Positions 1 through 10,400 of a DNA stretch of 64,000 nucleotides are shown in pieces. The DNA comes from Tridacna crocea (Eukaryota; Mollusca; Bivalvia; Cardiida; Cardiidae). The notes under the pieces were generated by a model. That model saw nothing but the letters and a program-made list of their open reading frames with translations. It made no database searches and was not told where the DNA came from. Both the position numbers and the translations under genes were made by a program. The stretch's first letter is position 1; each line of letters opens with the position of its first letter. The stretch covers positions 11,173,501 to 11,237,500 of the forward strand of contig OX031060.1 of the NCBI GenBank assembly GCA_943736015.1, given 5' to 3'.

Positions 1-206
1 AAAACATCATGAAAAAAAGATAAAATGCTTGGAAATGGCTCGGGAGAACTTTTTTGATAACAAAGGGAGAAAAAAAGAGTAAATGCTGGAATATTTTTTA
101 AACGTACACCTGTATGATAAAAGCGCTATATAAATGTGGTATTTAATAATAATTTGCATTTCTTCCTTCTTCTACAAAAGGAGAAAATGCTAGGAAATGG
201 CAAAGA

Positions 207-523
207 AGACTTGACTGATTGATGGTGTGGTGTTTAACACTCTTTTCAACATTATTTCAGTTATATCATAGTGGCCAGTGCACTTGTCCATGCGTTCCTG
301 GAGTTTCTTTTACCAGTAATTTGCACAATTTTTTTTCCAAGCCACTGGCTGCTTTCCATGATCATCATCAAAACAATGGTCAGCAGTGGTAGAGGAATGA
401 TTCCTGTCACAGTGACTAATCCTTGGAAAGAAATTGGCTGAGCCAGAGGTCGTGGCCAGGGATCGAACCCTGGCCCCCATGTTCTCAAGTCCTGTATGCT
501 ACCGACTGAGCTACTGGGGCTCA
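207..523 (-). mobile_element. tRNA-derived SINE, type 1, full length
   Basis: The tRNA-like head lies at 523-445, with A box TAGCTCAGTCGGTAG and B box GGTTCGATCCC. The body reads CCAGTGGCTTGG and CAAGTGCACTGGCCAC, and the tail is GTGTTAAACACC then CAATCAATC. Related bodies recur at 4.8, 9.5 and 42 kb. Confidence 0.8.
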
Positions 524-638
524 GGAATTAGGAAGAAAGGCTTTTATTACAAAGTGAGAAAAAGGAGCAAATGCTGGGAACGGCATTTCATCTTATTTCT
601 CACAATGATCTGCCTATTGCGTGATAAAGTTAAGTTTT

Positions 639-866
639 TGACTCATTACCAAGCGATAATATTTTAGGCTTGTCCAAATCAAAAGCATATGCAGACAACA
701 ACAAAAAAGTTACTGAAAATTTGAAATTCGTTTAGTGAAGAGTAGAAAACATTGTGGGAAAAGGAGAAAATGCTAGTTACCATCATTTTCTCCTTTTCCT
801 ACAATATTTTCTAAAGGCTTCTTTCTCAGGGTTGTCAAAAGGAGGGACTATCTGGTAATGGGTTAA
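639..866 (-). mobile_element. TTAA-MITE type A
   Basis: Complete copy. The left TTAA has decayed; it ends GGTAATGGGTTAA. The palindrome is present with a few unpaired bases. Confidence 0.75.
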
Positions 867-959
867 GTCACATTGGCTTTTAGTTTGGACAAGTCAAAAA
901 ATATCTTTTTTTTTGTCTCCTGGGTCTGTATTCAAAGATTATTTCTATCATTGTCAGCG

Positions 960-1100
960 TTATTCTCAAGAATTTTGGAAATTCATTTGCAACACAACTT
1001 ATTTGCTGTATTGAATGATTTAGCCAATCAAAAGTTGTGTTACTTTGTAAATTTTAAAGACTCAGAATGAAGTGAAGAATGATTGACGAATACAGACCAT
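960..1100. mobile_element. CACCAACC palindrome, fragment
   Basis: It carries CAAGAATTTTGG and TTAGCCAATCAAAAGTTGTGTTAC and ends near GAATACAGACCAT. It is one arm and part of the other of the family described at 26284. Confidence 0.5.
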
Positions 1101-1117
1101 TATAGGTGTGGTGCGCA

Positions 1118-1343
1118 TTAACCATTTTACCAAACAATCCCTTGTTGTTACGACCCTGAGATAGAAACCTTTTGAAAACACTGTGGGAAAAGGAGAAAAT
1201 GCTGGTAACCAGCATTTTCTCCTTTTCCCACAATGTTTTCTACCTAGCTCTAAACAAATTTCAACTTTTTAAGTTTAAATTGTTGTCTGCAAGTGTTTAT
1301 AATTTGGACCAGTCTAAAATTTTGTTGTTTGGTAAAGGGTTGA
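1118..1343 (+). mobile_element. TTAA-MITE type A
   Basis: Complete copy with nearly perfect arms. Its right terminus has become TTGA and directly abuts the next copy. Confidence 0.82.
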
Positions 1344-1531
1344 CCCTTTACCAAACAATCCTAAGCCTGTGGGACCTTGAGGGAAAAGGCCTATAAAAAC
1401 TTTTTGGTAAAATGAAACAATGCTGATTGCAACCATTTTATCACTTTACCACAGTGTTTTCTACCCTTTGAGATCTTTCTACATTAGGTTTGTAATGGGG
1501 GGGGGGGGGGATTGAAAAGGGACTGTTTTAA
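1340..1531 (+). mobile_element. TTAA-MITE type A, decayed
   Basis: The head TTGACCCTTTACCAAAC is clear. The palindrome is eroded and a run of 14 G (1497-1510) replaces part of the right half. Confidence 0.55.
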
Positions 1532-1762
1532 CCCTTTACCAAACAATCCCTGGTTGTAACGACCCCAAGATAGAAGCCTTTGAAACCATTGCGGAAAAAG
1601 GAGAAAATGCTAGTAAGCAGCATTTTCTCCCTTTCCTATATTGTTTTTTACCCTGCTGGAAAAAAAAATCAAATTCTAAGTACTGCTAACGTTTATTTTG
1701 TCGTCTCCACATGTTTTTGATTTGGACCTTTCTAAAATTTTGTCGTTTGGTGAAGGGTTTAT
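1528..1762 (+). mobile_element. TTAA-MITE type A
   Basis: Complete, with several arm mismatches. It shares its left TTAA with the decayed copy before it. Confidence 0.78.
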
Positions 1763-2051
1763 ACAATGACAGCAAGGTCACTGTTTGCTTAAATTGAATT
1801 TTACACCACTTTCAACATTATACGTCGTGTAATGGTGACAGCTCGCATGTTTATATTCATCCAATGTTCATTTGTTGTATGTAATGGTATAGACATGTTT
1901 TGTCACTCTAAGACAAAACCCGGCTTTTCCATGAGGTCTCTGGATTGCTAAATCTAATTCAAGAGCCATTCAAGCAAACGGCAAGACTGAGGCAAGAATT
2001 CCTTGTAAAGTGGACAGTCTGATCAAGTATTAGGTCCTGGGGGAAAAATGT

Positions 2052-2260
2052 TTAACCTTTTTCGACACAATCCCTACTTTAAACGACCCTGAGAAAAAAA
2101 GTCTTTAGAAAACATTGTTAACCAGCATTTTCTCCTTTTCCCACACTGTTTTCTAACCTGCTGGAAACAAATTTCAATTTTTAGGTTCTGTTTATTTTGT
2201 CGTCTGCAAGTGCTTTCAATTTGGACCAGTCTAAAATTTTGTCGTTTGGTAAAGAGTTAA
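2052..2260 (+). mobile_element. TTAA-MITE type A, left palindrome arm deleted
   Basis: The sequence jumps from GAAAACATTG straight to TTAACCAGCATTTT, so one arm is lost. Both TTAA ends are intact. Confidence 0.8.
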
Positions 2261-2485
2261 CTCTTTCCGACACAATCCCTGCTTTTAATGACCCTGAGAA
2301 AAAAGCCTTTGGAAAACATTGTTGGAAAAGGAGAAAATGCTCGTAACCAGCATTTTATCCTTTTCCCACAATTTTTTCTGCTCTTTCCAAGATAAATTTC
2401 AAATTTTCAGTAACTTTCATTTTGTCGTCTGCAAGTGCTTTCAATTTGGACCAGTTCAAAATTTTGTCATTTGGTAAATAGTTAA
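2257..2485 (+). mobile_element. TTAA-MITE type A
   Basis: Complete. It shares the TTAA at 2257-2260 with the preceding copy. Confidence 0.82.
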
Positions 2486-2613
2486 ACTAATGAAAAAGTT
2501 AACAGGCTGCAGTGTCCTTTTGTTTACTATTTACCTAGCGTTATTATTGATTTTTCTGCGAGCAAGGAACCAGCTGACTGACCATATTTTATATTTTTAT
2601 TGTGGGTTATCAT

Positions 2614-2830
2614 TTGACTCTTCACCACACAAGAAAATTTTGGACTTGTCTAAATTGAAAGCATTTGCAGCCGACATAATGTCACTGAAAAATTGAAATT
2701 TGCCTCGGGAAGGGTTGAAAACTTTGTGGGAAAAGGAGAAAATGCTGGTTACCAGCATTTTCTCACAATGTTTTTAAAAGGCTTCTTTCTCAGGGGTATT
2801 ACAAGTGGGGATTGTGTGCTATAGCGTTAA
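2614..2830 (-). mobile_element. TTAA-MITE type A
   Basis: The right palindrome arm lacks the CTCCTTTTCC step; the right end reads TAGCGTTAA. Confidence 0.75.
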
Positions 2831-2984
2831 ATCCAATGCATTTAATCACTAACATTGTTTATTTTTGGCTATCACTGGGCCTTTCAGTTTCCTAGCTAGG
2901 GCCTTTGTCTTATTTGTAGGGCTGGTTGTATTACCTCTTTGTTGCAACCATCCTGATTGACTTATTGATCGACTTATTGATCGA

Positions 2985-3197
2985 CTGAATGGTGTTTTGC
3001 ACTACTTTCAACATTATTTCTATCTTATCACTGCTACTGTTCACATATTCATGTATTTCATTGATTCACCAGTACTAGGCTGGGGCTCTGAATTGTCCTG
3101 CTCGAGGCCATTTTCATGAAAAAAAAAACCAGCGGATCGAGGTAGGTTTGAACCTGTGGTCTCAAAGTCATGAGTCCTACACTTTACCACTAAGATC
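2985..3197 (-). mobile_element. tRNA-derived SINE, type 2
   Basis: The head at 3197-3130 has A box TTAGTGGTAAAG and B box GGTTCAAACCT. The tail contains GAAAGTAGTGCAAAACACC. Confidence 0.65.
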
Positions 3198-3271
3198 TCT
3201 TTATACTAACATGTATTTTCAACTCCATAGGACTATTTTTAAAACCGATTTACCCTTTAACTCATTAACAA

Positions 3272-3492
3272 ATGTGGTGTCCGTGGTCGTGAGGTAGAGC
3301 GTCGGTCTCATAACCTAAGGGTCCTGAGTTCGATACCTGGGAGCGGGTGTCAACTTTAGGACTTTTCATTGGCCTACACATTCGGCGCAAGTACTGGTGT
3401 AGTTCCCAGGAAGCAGAATCGAGAGAGATTAGCATAAGTTGTAAGAACTTGTTTCTCAATCGATGTAAAATAAATATGTTTAAACTAAACTA
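3272..3492 (+). mobile_element. tRNA-Met-like SINE, type 3
   Basis: The head GGTCGTGAGGTAGAGCGTC, GTCTCATAACCTAAGG (CAT at the anticodon position) and GAGTTCGATACC resembles elongator tRNA-Met. The tail is GTAAAATAAATATG then an AAACTAA repeat. Sister copies lie at 43018 and 47832. Confidence 0.78.
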
Positions 3493-3704
3493 ACAAACGA
3501 CACAATTTTAGGCTTGTCCAAATCGAAAGCATTGGCAGACAACTAAAGAAAAGTGACTGATCATTTGAAGTTTTGTGAAGGGTAGAAAACATTGTGGGAA
3601 AAGGAGAAAATGCTGTTACCAGCATTTCTCCTGTTCCCACAATGATTTTTAAAGGCTTCTATCGCAGTGTCATCAAAAGTAGGAATTGTGTTGTAATAGG
3701 TTAA
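3490..3704 (-). mobile_element. TTAA-MITE type A
   Basis: Its left end abuts the SINE tail. The palindrome is slightly shortened in both arms. Confidence 0.72.
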
Positions 3705-3898
3705 CAAACAACTGCATTTAGACTTGTCCTTAAAATGAAAGTTTTTGCATACAATAGAAGCCTTTAACATAAAAACACACCTTTCAATAGGCAGAACACA
3801 TTGCGGGAAAAGCACGAAATGCTGGTTACAAACTTCTTCCACAGAGTTGTCAAAAGTCATTTTTGTTTGTAAAAGGTTTAGTCAACCAGATAATACAA
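3701..3898 (-). mobile_element. TTAA-MITE type A, decayed
   Basis: It starts at the shared TTAA 3701-3704. The core CATTGCGGGAAAAGCACGAAATG is degraded and its right arm is mostly gone. Confidence 0.5.
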
Positions 3899-4007
3899 TC
3901 TGGGACATCTTCAAACTGAAAATATTTGCAGATGATAAATCTGACTATAATGACAAGATCGGTCTTTGTAAAAATGCACGTGAACAGAAAATAGAAAAAT
4001 TCTGCAT

Positions 4008-4013
4008 TTTATT
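4008..4013 (-). promoter_or_regulatory. candidate poly(A) signal of ATP5PB
   Basis: AATAAA on the minus strand, about 265 bases past the ATP5PB stop codon. Position and sequence fit; transcript ends were not seen. Confidence 0.5.
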
Positions 4014-4276
4014 TCCAAACTTCAAACACAAAATCCCATTCATATAATTATCATTCTTGGTCTTTCAAATGCATTATAAACATTAACCACCCTAGTTTTT
4101 CAGTCATTTTTGTTTGTTTCCAAGTTTTCCTGCAAAAACTAAGAACAGTCCTGTTTAGATAAATTATCATTCTAGGTCGTACAGTTGCCTCATATGCTTT
4201 AAACACTTCTTCTTTTTCAAAATGTCAATTTTTTTAGCATCAAGGTTTTGTTGAAAAACTAAGAACACTCTCTTCC

Positions 4277-4441
4277 TTAGGCCTGTTGTTTAGACAGGGC
4301 CATGAGATTGGCTATACAGCTCTTTATGTTATCTTTCTCCATCTGAGGTGTGATACTCTTCTTGACGTTTTCTACAATCCAGCCCACCATATTGGCCTGC
4401 TCGAAGCTTCTCTGGAGGGTTGACATGTCCACTTGGTAGTC
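4277..4441 (-). CDS. ATP5PB: ATP5PB coding exon 7 (C-terminus and stop)
   Basis: It opens DYQVDMSTLQRSFEQ and ends LMALSKQQA then TAA at 4279-4277. It matches the C-terminal helix that contacts F1 in the family. The acceptor is ATTTGCAG. Confidence 0.93.
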   Translation of the reverse strand, partial: DYQVDMSTLQRSFEQANMVGWIVENVKKSITPQMEKDNIKSCIANLMALSKQQA

Positions 4442-7400
4442 CTGCAAATGTCAAGTTCATACTGTTAGAGTTGGTTCACTGATTGATTGTATGGTAATTG
4501 ATTCTTTACCACACAATCCTGACTTTTAACGACCCTGAGAAAGAGGGCTTTGAAAACATGGTTGGAAAAGGAGAAAATGCTGGTAACCAGCATTTTCTCC
4601 TTTTCCCACAATGTTTTCAACCCTCCCCAATACAAATTTCAATTTTCAAGTCACTTTCATTTTGTTGTCTGCAAATGCTTTCAATTTGGACACGCACAAA
4701 ATTTTGTCAATTGGTAAAGAGTCAACACAGTTTTAACACTATTTCAGTTATATCATGGTGGCCAGTGCACTTATCAATGCTTTCAAGGGGTTCCTTTTCC
4801 CAGTACTATGCGCAATTTGCTTTCCAAGCCGATGGCCCCTTTCCCACATAGCTATTCTCGAAGAAATGGTCGGCTGTGAGAGAAGAATGGAATCTCTCAC
4901 AATAACTATCATCAATCATCATGAAATAAGCTGAGCCGGGGAATGAACCAACAGCCCCCTGCTCTGAAGTCCTGTATGCTACCATCCGAGTGGAGCTCAG
5001 CATCAGTGTTGAAACAAGAGCTTCACAGAACAGCGCATATATGCCTGCAGGAGCTTTTCCATAAAATAGGTTAAAGTCTACCAATACCTATGGAGATCCA
5101 ACTTTTGAGAGTCACATGCACAACTACACATCATAGAGATTCATTGTGATAACTTTCAAGTTATTTCAATGGGAACTGTAGGGGTTGCATATGCAAGAAA
5201 TTGATACCAGACAGACAGATGACCAGGGCTATAACATAATACAACCCCTATGGCGTATAATAATTTGAAAACAATTAGGAATTGCCGTAACTACAAATAT
5301 ATATATTTACCAATTTTTCTTTCACTTCCTTGTGGACCTGATGCAGTCTTTCCCTGTATACACTCTCTAACTGTAGATCAACCATTTCCTGAAAAGAAAC
5401 ATACAGGCAATTTTAAACACTAGTCAACAGTATCATCCAAAGCTTTAATCTGCTTGAAAGAGTTCTATGCAATCCTGATGTATAGATGATAATGGCTTCT
5501 TTTGAGAGTCTGTCATAAATTCAAGCCACATTGTTCTGTCGCCTGTAAATGCTTTCAATTTTGGACAATTCTAAAATTTTGTTGTCTGGTATGAGGTTTA
5601 AGCCTTCAAAACACAAACACAACTTCTAACAACCCTGCGAAAAAAAGGGTTCAGAAAAACATTGTGGTAAAAGGAGGAAATGCTGGTAACCAGCATTTTC
5701 TCCTTTTCCCACAATGTTTTCTACCCTATTTCAGTCAAATCTGACCAACTGGTTGTGATTTAATTCATCGTCTGCAAATGCCTTAAATTCTGGACCAGTC
5801 TTTAGAAAATTTTGTTGTCTGTTGAAGAAATAAGCGTACCTTTTTAGCAGCGTAGATATCTCCTACAGCCTCCATTCTCCAGATAGAGCTCTTGGCAACC
5901 TCGATGTTAGAATTACAGGCAGTAATTGCTGTTTCCAATGGCCTGTCATAAATTTTGGCCCTTTCTTCCTGTTAAAAAATCAAGGAAGAACACTGTATGT
6001 GGGTGCCATTGCTTGGCTGCAATTGCTCAATTTTCAGTAAAAATTCTGACTCTAAGAAAAGGGGTATAACTGTCAAAAATACTTTGATAGTAACCTGCCC
6101 TTATAGTATAGATTCCCCTTTTGATAGTAAATAACTTGTCTAAGTTTGAAGTAAATATCTCATGTAATAACCCTTTACCCCATAAGGCATTTCTATAGCA
6201 TCTCTAATTGACCCTAAATGACAGCAAGGATGAAGCCGTTTTTTATGTGTAAATGACACCTTTTGATAGCATAGAAAACATTGTGACAAAAGGTGAAATT
6301 GCTCGTCACGAGCAATTTCACCTTTTGCCACAATGTTTTCCAAAGGCTCATACAAGTAATGTGTAGAAATGAGTATCTATGGAGTAAAGGGATAAGAGAG
6401 ATATTATAAAATGTCAGTTTTCAAATGAGGGCGTTAGAGCTCCCATCACATATGGAACAGGATCCATACCCATTAATCATTCAAAGTTAATCTTTTAACC
6501 CTTTACCAGACAACCAAATTTCAGCCTTGTCCAAATCGAAAGCATTAAAACTTTTGCAGGTTACCAGCATTTTCTCTTTTTCTCACAATGTTTTCAAAAA
6601 GCTTCTTTCTCAGGGTTGTGAAAACCAGGGATAGTTTAGTAAAGGGTCTTTGATCTACACTCCAATCTATGCTTGATTTCTACGAACAAAATAAATGCAC
6701 AAGTGAAATTACATTTATCTAGGTTTTATTTTACGGCCGAAAAAAGGCTTAACCCATTACCACACAATCCCTACTTTTGACAACAATGAGAGAGAAGCCT
6801 ATGAAAAACATGCTGGTGATGCTGGCAAAACACTTTTATGTTGTCGTCTGCAAATGCTTTTGATTTGGACAAGCCTGAAATATTGTCGTCTGGTAATGAG
6901 TTAACCCATTACCACTCATCCCTACTTTTGATGCCCCTGAGAAAGAAGCCTTTAGAAAATACTGTGGGAAAAGGAGAAAATGCTGGTAACCAGCATTTTC
7001 TCCTTTTCCCACAGTGTTTTCTACCCTTTCCAGAACAAATTTCTATTTTTCAGTCACCTTTATTTTTTCGTCTGCAAATGCTTTCAATTTGGACCAGTCT
7101 AAAATTTTCTCAAGTGGTAATGAGTTAAGAAAGTTCTCACTCTAATTCTACATAATTTCCCAGCCTTGAAAGTAACACAACTTCAGATTTGCTAAACCAT
7201 TTTGGCTAAACTAAATGGTTTAGGCAATCAGTTGTGTTACTTCAAAAGTAACAGAACTTCTTATTGGCTAACCAAAATATTAGCCAATCAGGTGTTGTGC
7301 TACTTTCAACTTTTGAAAAATCTTGAAAAATAAAGTAAAGCAGGTTCTTCAGAATAACTCATAAACACTGACCCAGGCGTTCAGGAATTATCAAGTATTA

Positions 7401-10400
7401 ACTCTTTACCAAACAACAAAATTTTAGACTGGTCAAAATTAGAAGGATTTGCATATGACAAAATAAAGATGACTCAAAAATTGAAACTTGAATACAGAAC
7501 AGTAGAAAAAAATGTTGGAAAAGGAAACAAGAGGGCCAAGATGGCCCTGGTTTGCTAACCTGAGTTTTTGAGAGGACCATAGCCAATTTTTTCAAAATCT
7601 AAACAGCCATTTCAGAGAAGAAGAATTTTAAGAATTTTTTTCATGTCTGTACAGTGTAAATAGCCCACAGCCATCAGAGCCATGTTTTTTGATGGATCAA
7701 AATATTTCAAACAATTTTTGAAAAGGGTCAACTAAGATCTTACATTTCTGTGAAATTATTTCAGAATTTGATCAGCCATTTCAGAGAATTTTTTTTAAAA
7801 CTTCCTTCATGGCCATATAGTGCAAGTAGCCCCCATTCACCAGAGCCATGTTTATTGACGGATCAAAATTTCATGAACACCTTTTGAAAAGGGTCACCCA
7901 AGGAACATTTCTGTAAGATAATTTCAAAATCTGACCAGCGGTTTCAGAGAAGAAGAGTTTTTAAGAATTTCTGCATTTCCCTATAGTGCAAGTAGCCCCC
8001 ATTTACCAGAGCCACATTTTTAGACGGATCAAAATTTCGCGAACAGTCTTTGAAAAGGGTCATCCAAGGAACATCTCTGTGAAATTATTTCAAATTCTGA
8101 CCAGCGGGTTCAGAGAAGAAGAATTTTAAAGAATTTCTTCATTTCTGTATAGTGCAAGTAGCCCCCATTCACCAGAGCCATAATTCTTGACGGATCAAAA
8201 TTTCGAGAACATTTTTTGAAAAGGGTCATCCTAGGAACATGTCTGTGAAGTTATTTCAAAATCTGACCAGCCGTTTCAGAGAAGAAGAATTTTTAAGAAT
8301 TCCTTTATTTCTGTATAGTGCAAGAAGCCCCCATTCACCAGAGCCATGTTTCTTGACGGATCAAAATTTCATGAACAATTTTTGAAAAGGGTCACCCAAG
8401 GAACATCTCTGTGAAATTATTTTAAAATCTGACCAGGAGTTTAAGAGGAGAAGATTTTTAAAGAATTTCCTAGAAAATTCCATTTGGTTGCCATGGCAAC
8501 CAGAGTTTTTGACGGAATCAAATTCTGTGAACAGTTTTTAAAGAGGACCTCCCAAGGAACATGCCTGCCAAGTTTGGTCCAAATTAGACCAGCGGTTTAG
8601 GAGGAGTTGATGTTTAAAGAATTGTTGATGACGCACGATGGACACCCAGTGATCCTAAAAGCTCCCCTTGAGCATGTTGTGCTCAGGTGAGCTAAAATTG
8701 CTGGTTACCAACATTTTCTCCTCTTCTGACATTTTTTTTTCAAAAGGTTTCTTCCTCTGGGTAGTAAAAACCAGGGATTGTTTGGTAAAGGGTTAACCCA
8801 TTACCACGTAATGCCGACTTTTGACGACTGAGAAAACATTGTGGGAAAAGGAGAAATGCTGATAACCAGCATTTCTCCTTTTCCTATAATGTTTGCTACC
8901 TTTCACAATACAAATTTCAAATTTTGATTTACTTTTATTCTGTCGTCTGCAAATGCTTTCGATTTGGACAAACCTAAAATATTGTCATTTGGTAATGAGT
9001 TAACCTTTACAATATGCCTTTCAATAGAATAAGTTGAACTTACCTTTATCACATCGTCATAGGTTTGCGTCAACTTAGGGCCTAGTTTTGCCAACAAGAC
9101 AGTGAAACACAAACACCTTACAAACAATTCCATGCCATGGGCATCAAAAAATAGCCTCTCTTTGCTCATCAGTGTTAGGATACTTCCCCAAAACAAAGTG
9201 TAAACACCTGTGAATAACACGGAGGATGGTGATTAATTGATTGTATGGTGTTTAACACCATTTTTAACTTTATTTCTATTACACAGCTCCAGATGGAGGG
9301 AGTGATTTTGATTTTAAAAATGAAAATATTGATTACTCTCCAATAAACCCTATGTTGTGAGTACTCATTAGAATCGTCTCATCGAGACGATTCTAATCAG
9401 TACCCACAATATAGGGTTTCAAAGAGAAATAATGGATTTACAAAGCCATCACTTTGTCTTATCTGGAGCTCTCTATTATATTAAAGTAGCCAGTGCACCT
9501 ATCCATGCTTTCCTGAAGTTTCTTTTACTAGTGCTCGAGACAACATGATTTCCAAGTCACTGGCTACTTTCCCACATAACTATCAATGAAACAAGGATTA
9601 GTAGTGAGAGAGGGTTGAATTCTTTCACAATGACTATCATCAATCTTCGAGAAAAAATCGGTAGAGCTGGGGATCCAAGTTTGGACCCATTCTCGGGTAC
9701 TAAACGCTACCGAATGCTTAACAGGAACTCAACTCAGGCTCAGATAAATAATTCTAGAATTGGATATTCAGATATAAATACCAGCATTTGTAATCCTTCC
9801 CATCCCTGCACAGTAAGGATTAACTCTTCACCAAATGACAAAATTTTGGACGAGTCCAAACTGAAAGCAGTTACAGCCGACTAAATATATGTGACTGAAA
9901 AATTGAAATTTAATTTGAGAAAGGTAGAAAACATTGTGGGAAAAGCAGAAAATGCTGGTTTACACCAGCATTTTCTCCTTTTCCCACAATGTTTTCAAAA
10001 ACTCTCTTTTTCAGGGTCGTCAAAAATCGGGATTGTGCGGTAAAGGGTTAACAGTAAAGTAAATTCACATTTCACCCTTTCCTAAAGAACAAAATTTCAC
10101 GCTCCTCCAAATTAAAAGCAACAAGTATTTGTGCAAACAAAGAAAAAAAACTCTTTAACCTTTTACCACACAATGCCAACTTTTGACAACCTTGAGAAGA
10201 TAAAAACTTTCTGAAAACATTGTGGGAATAGGAGAAAATGCTGATTACCAGCATTTGCTCCTTTTGCCATATTTTCATCACGCTCCTTACTCAGAGTCAT
10301 GAAAACATGGGATTCAGAGCTCCAGGTAAGAGGGGGGTGATGATATTCTAAAGTCATTATTTCTCTGTGAAACCCTATGATGTGGGCACTCATCAGAATC

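Noticed and set aside
445..523. tRNA gene on the minus strand
   Set aside because: The A and B boxes are those of a SINE head. The acceptor stem does not close and the SINE body follows directly.
1497..1510. G-run as a G-quadruplex or regulatory site
   Set aside because: A single homopolymer within a decayed MITE; more likely slippage.
4498..4851. Open frames of 60-117 codons with a motif like ENIVGKGENAGNQHFLLFPQCF, at this site and about thirty others
   Set aside because: They are translations of the MITE palindrome and its body. The same peptide recurs wherever a copy lies, in both strands, and has no independent coding support.
7610..8470. Diverged gene family encoded in the tandem core
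   Set aside because: No long open frame on either strand; unit periodicity (about 165) is that of a satellite.
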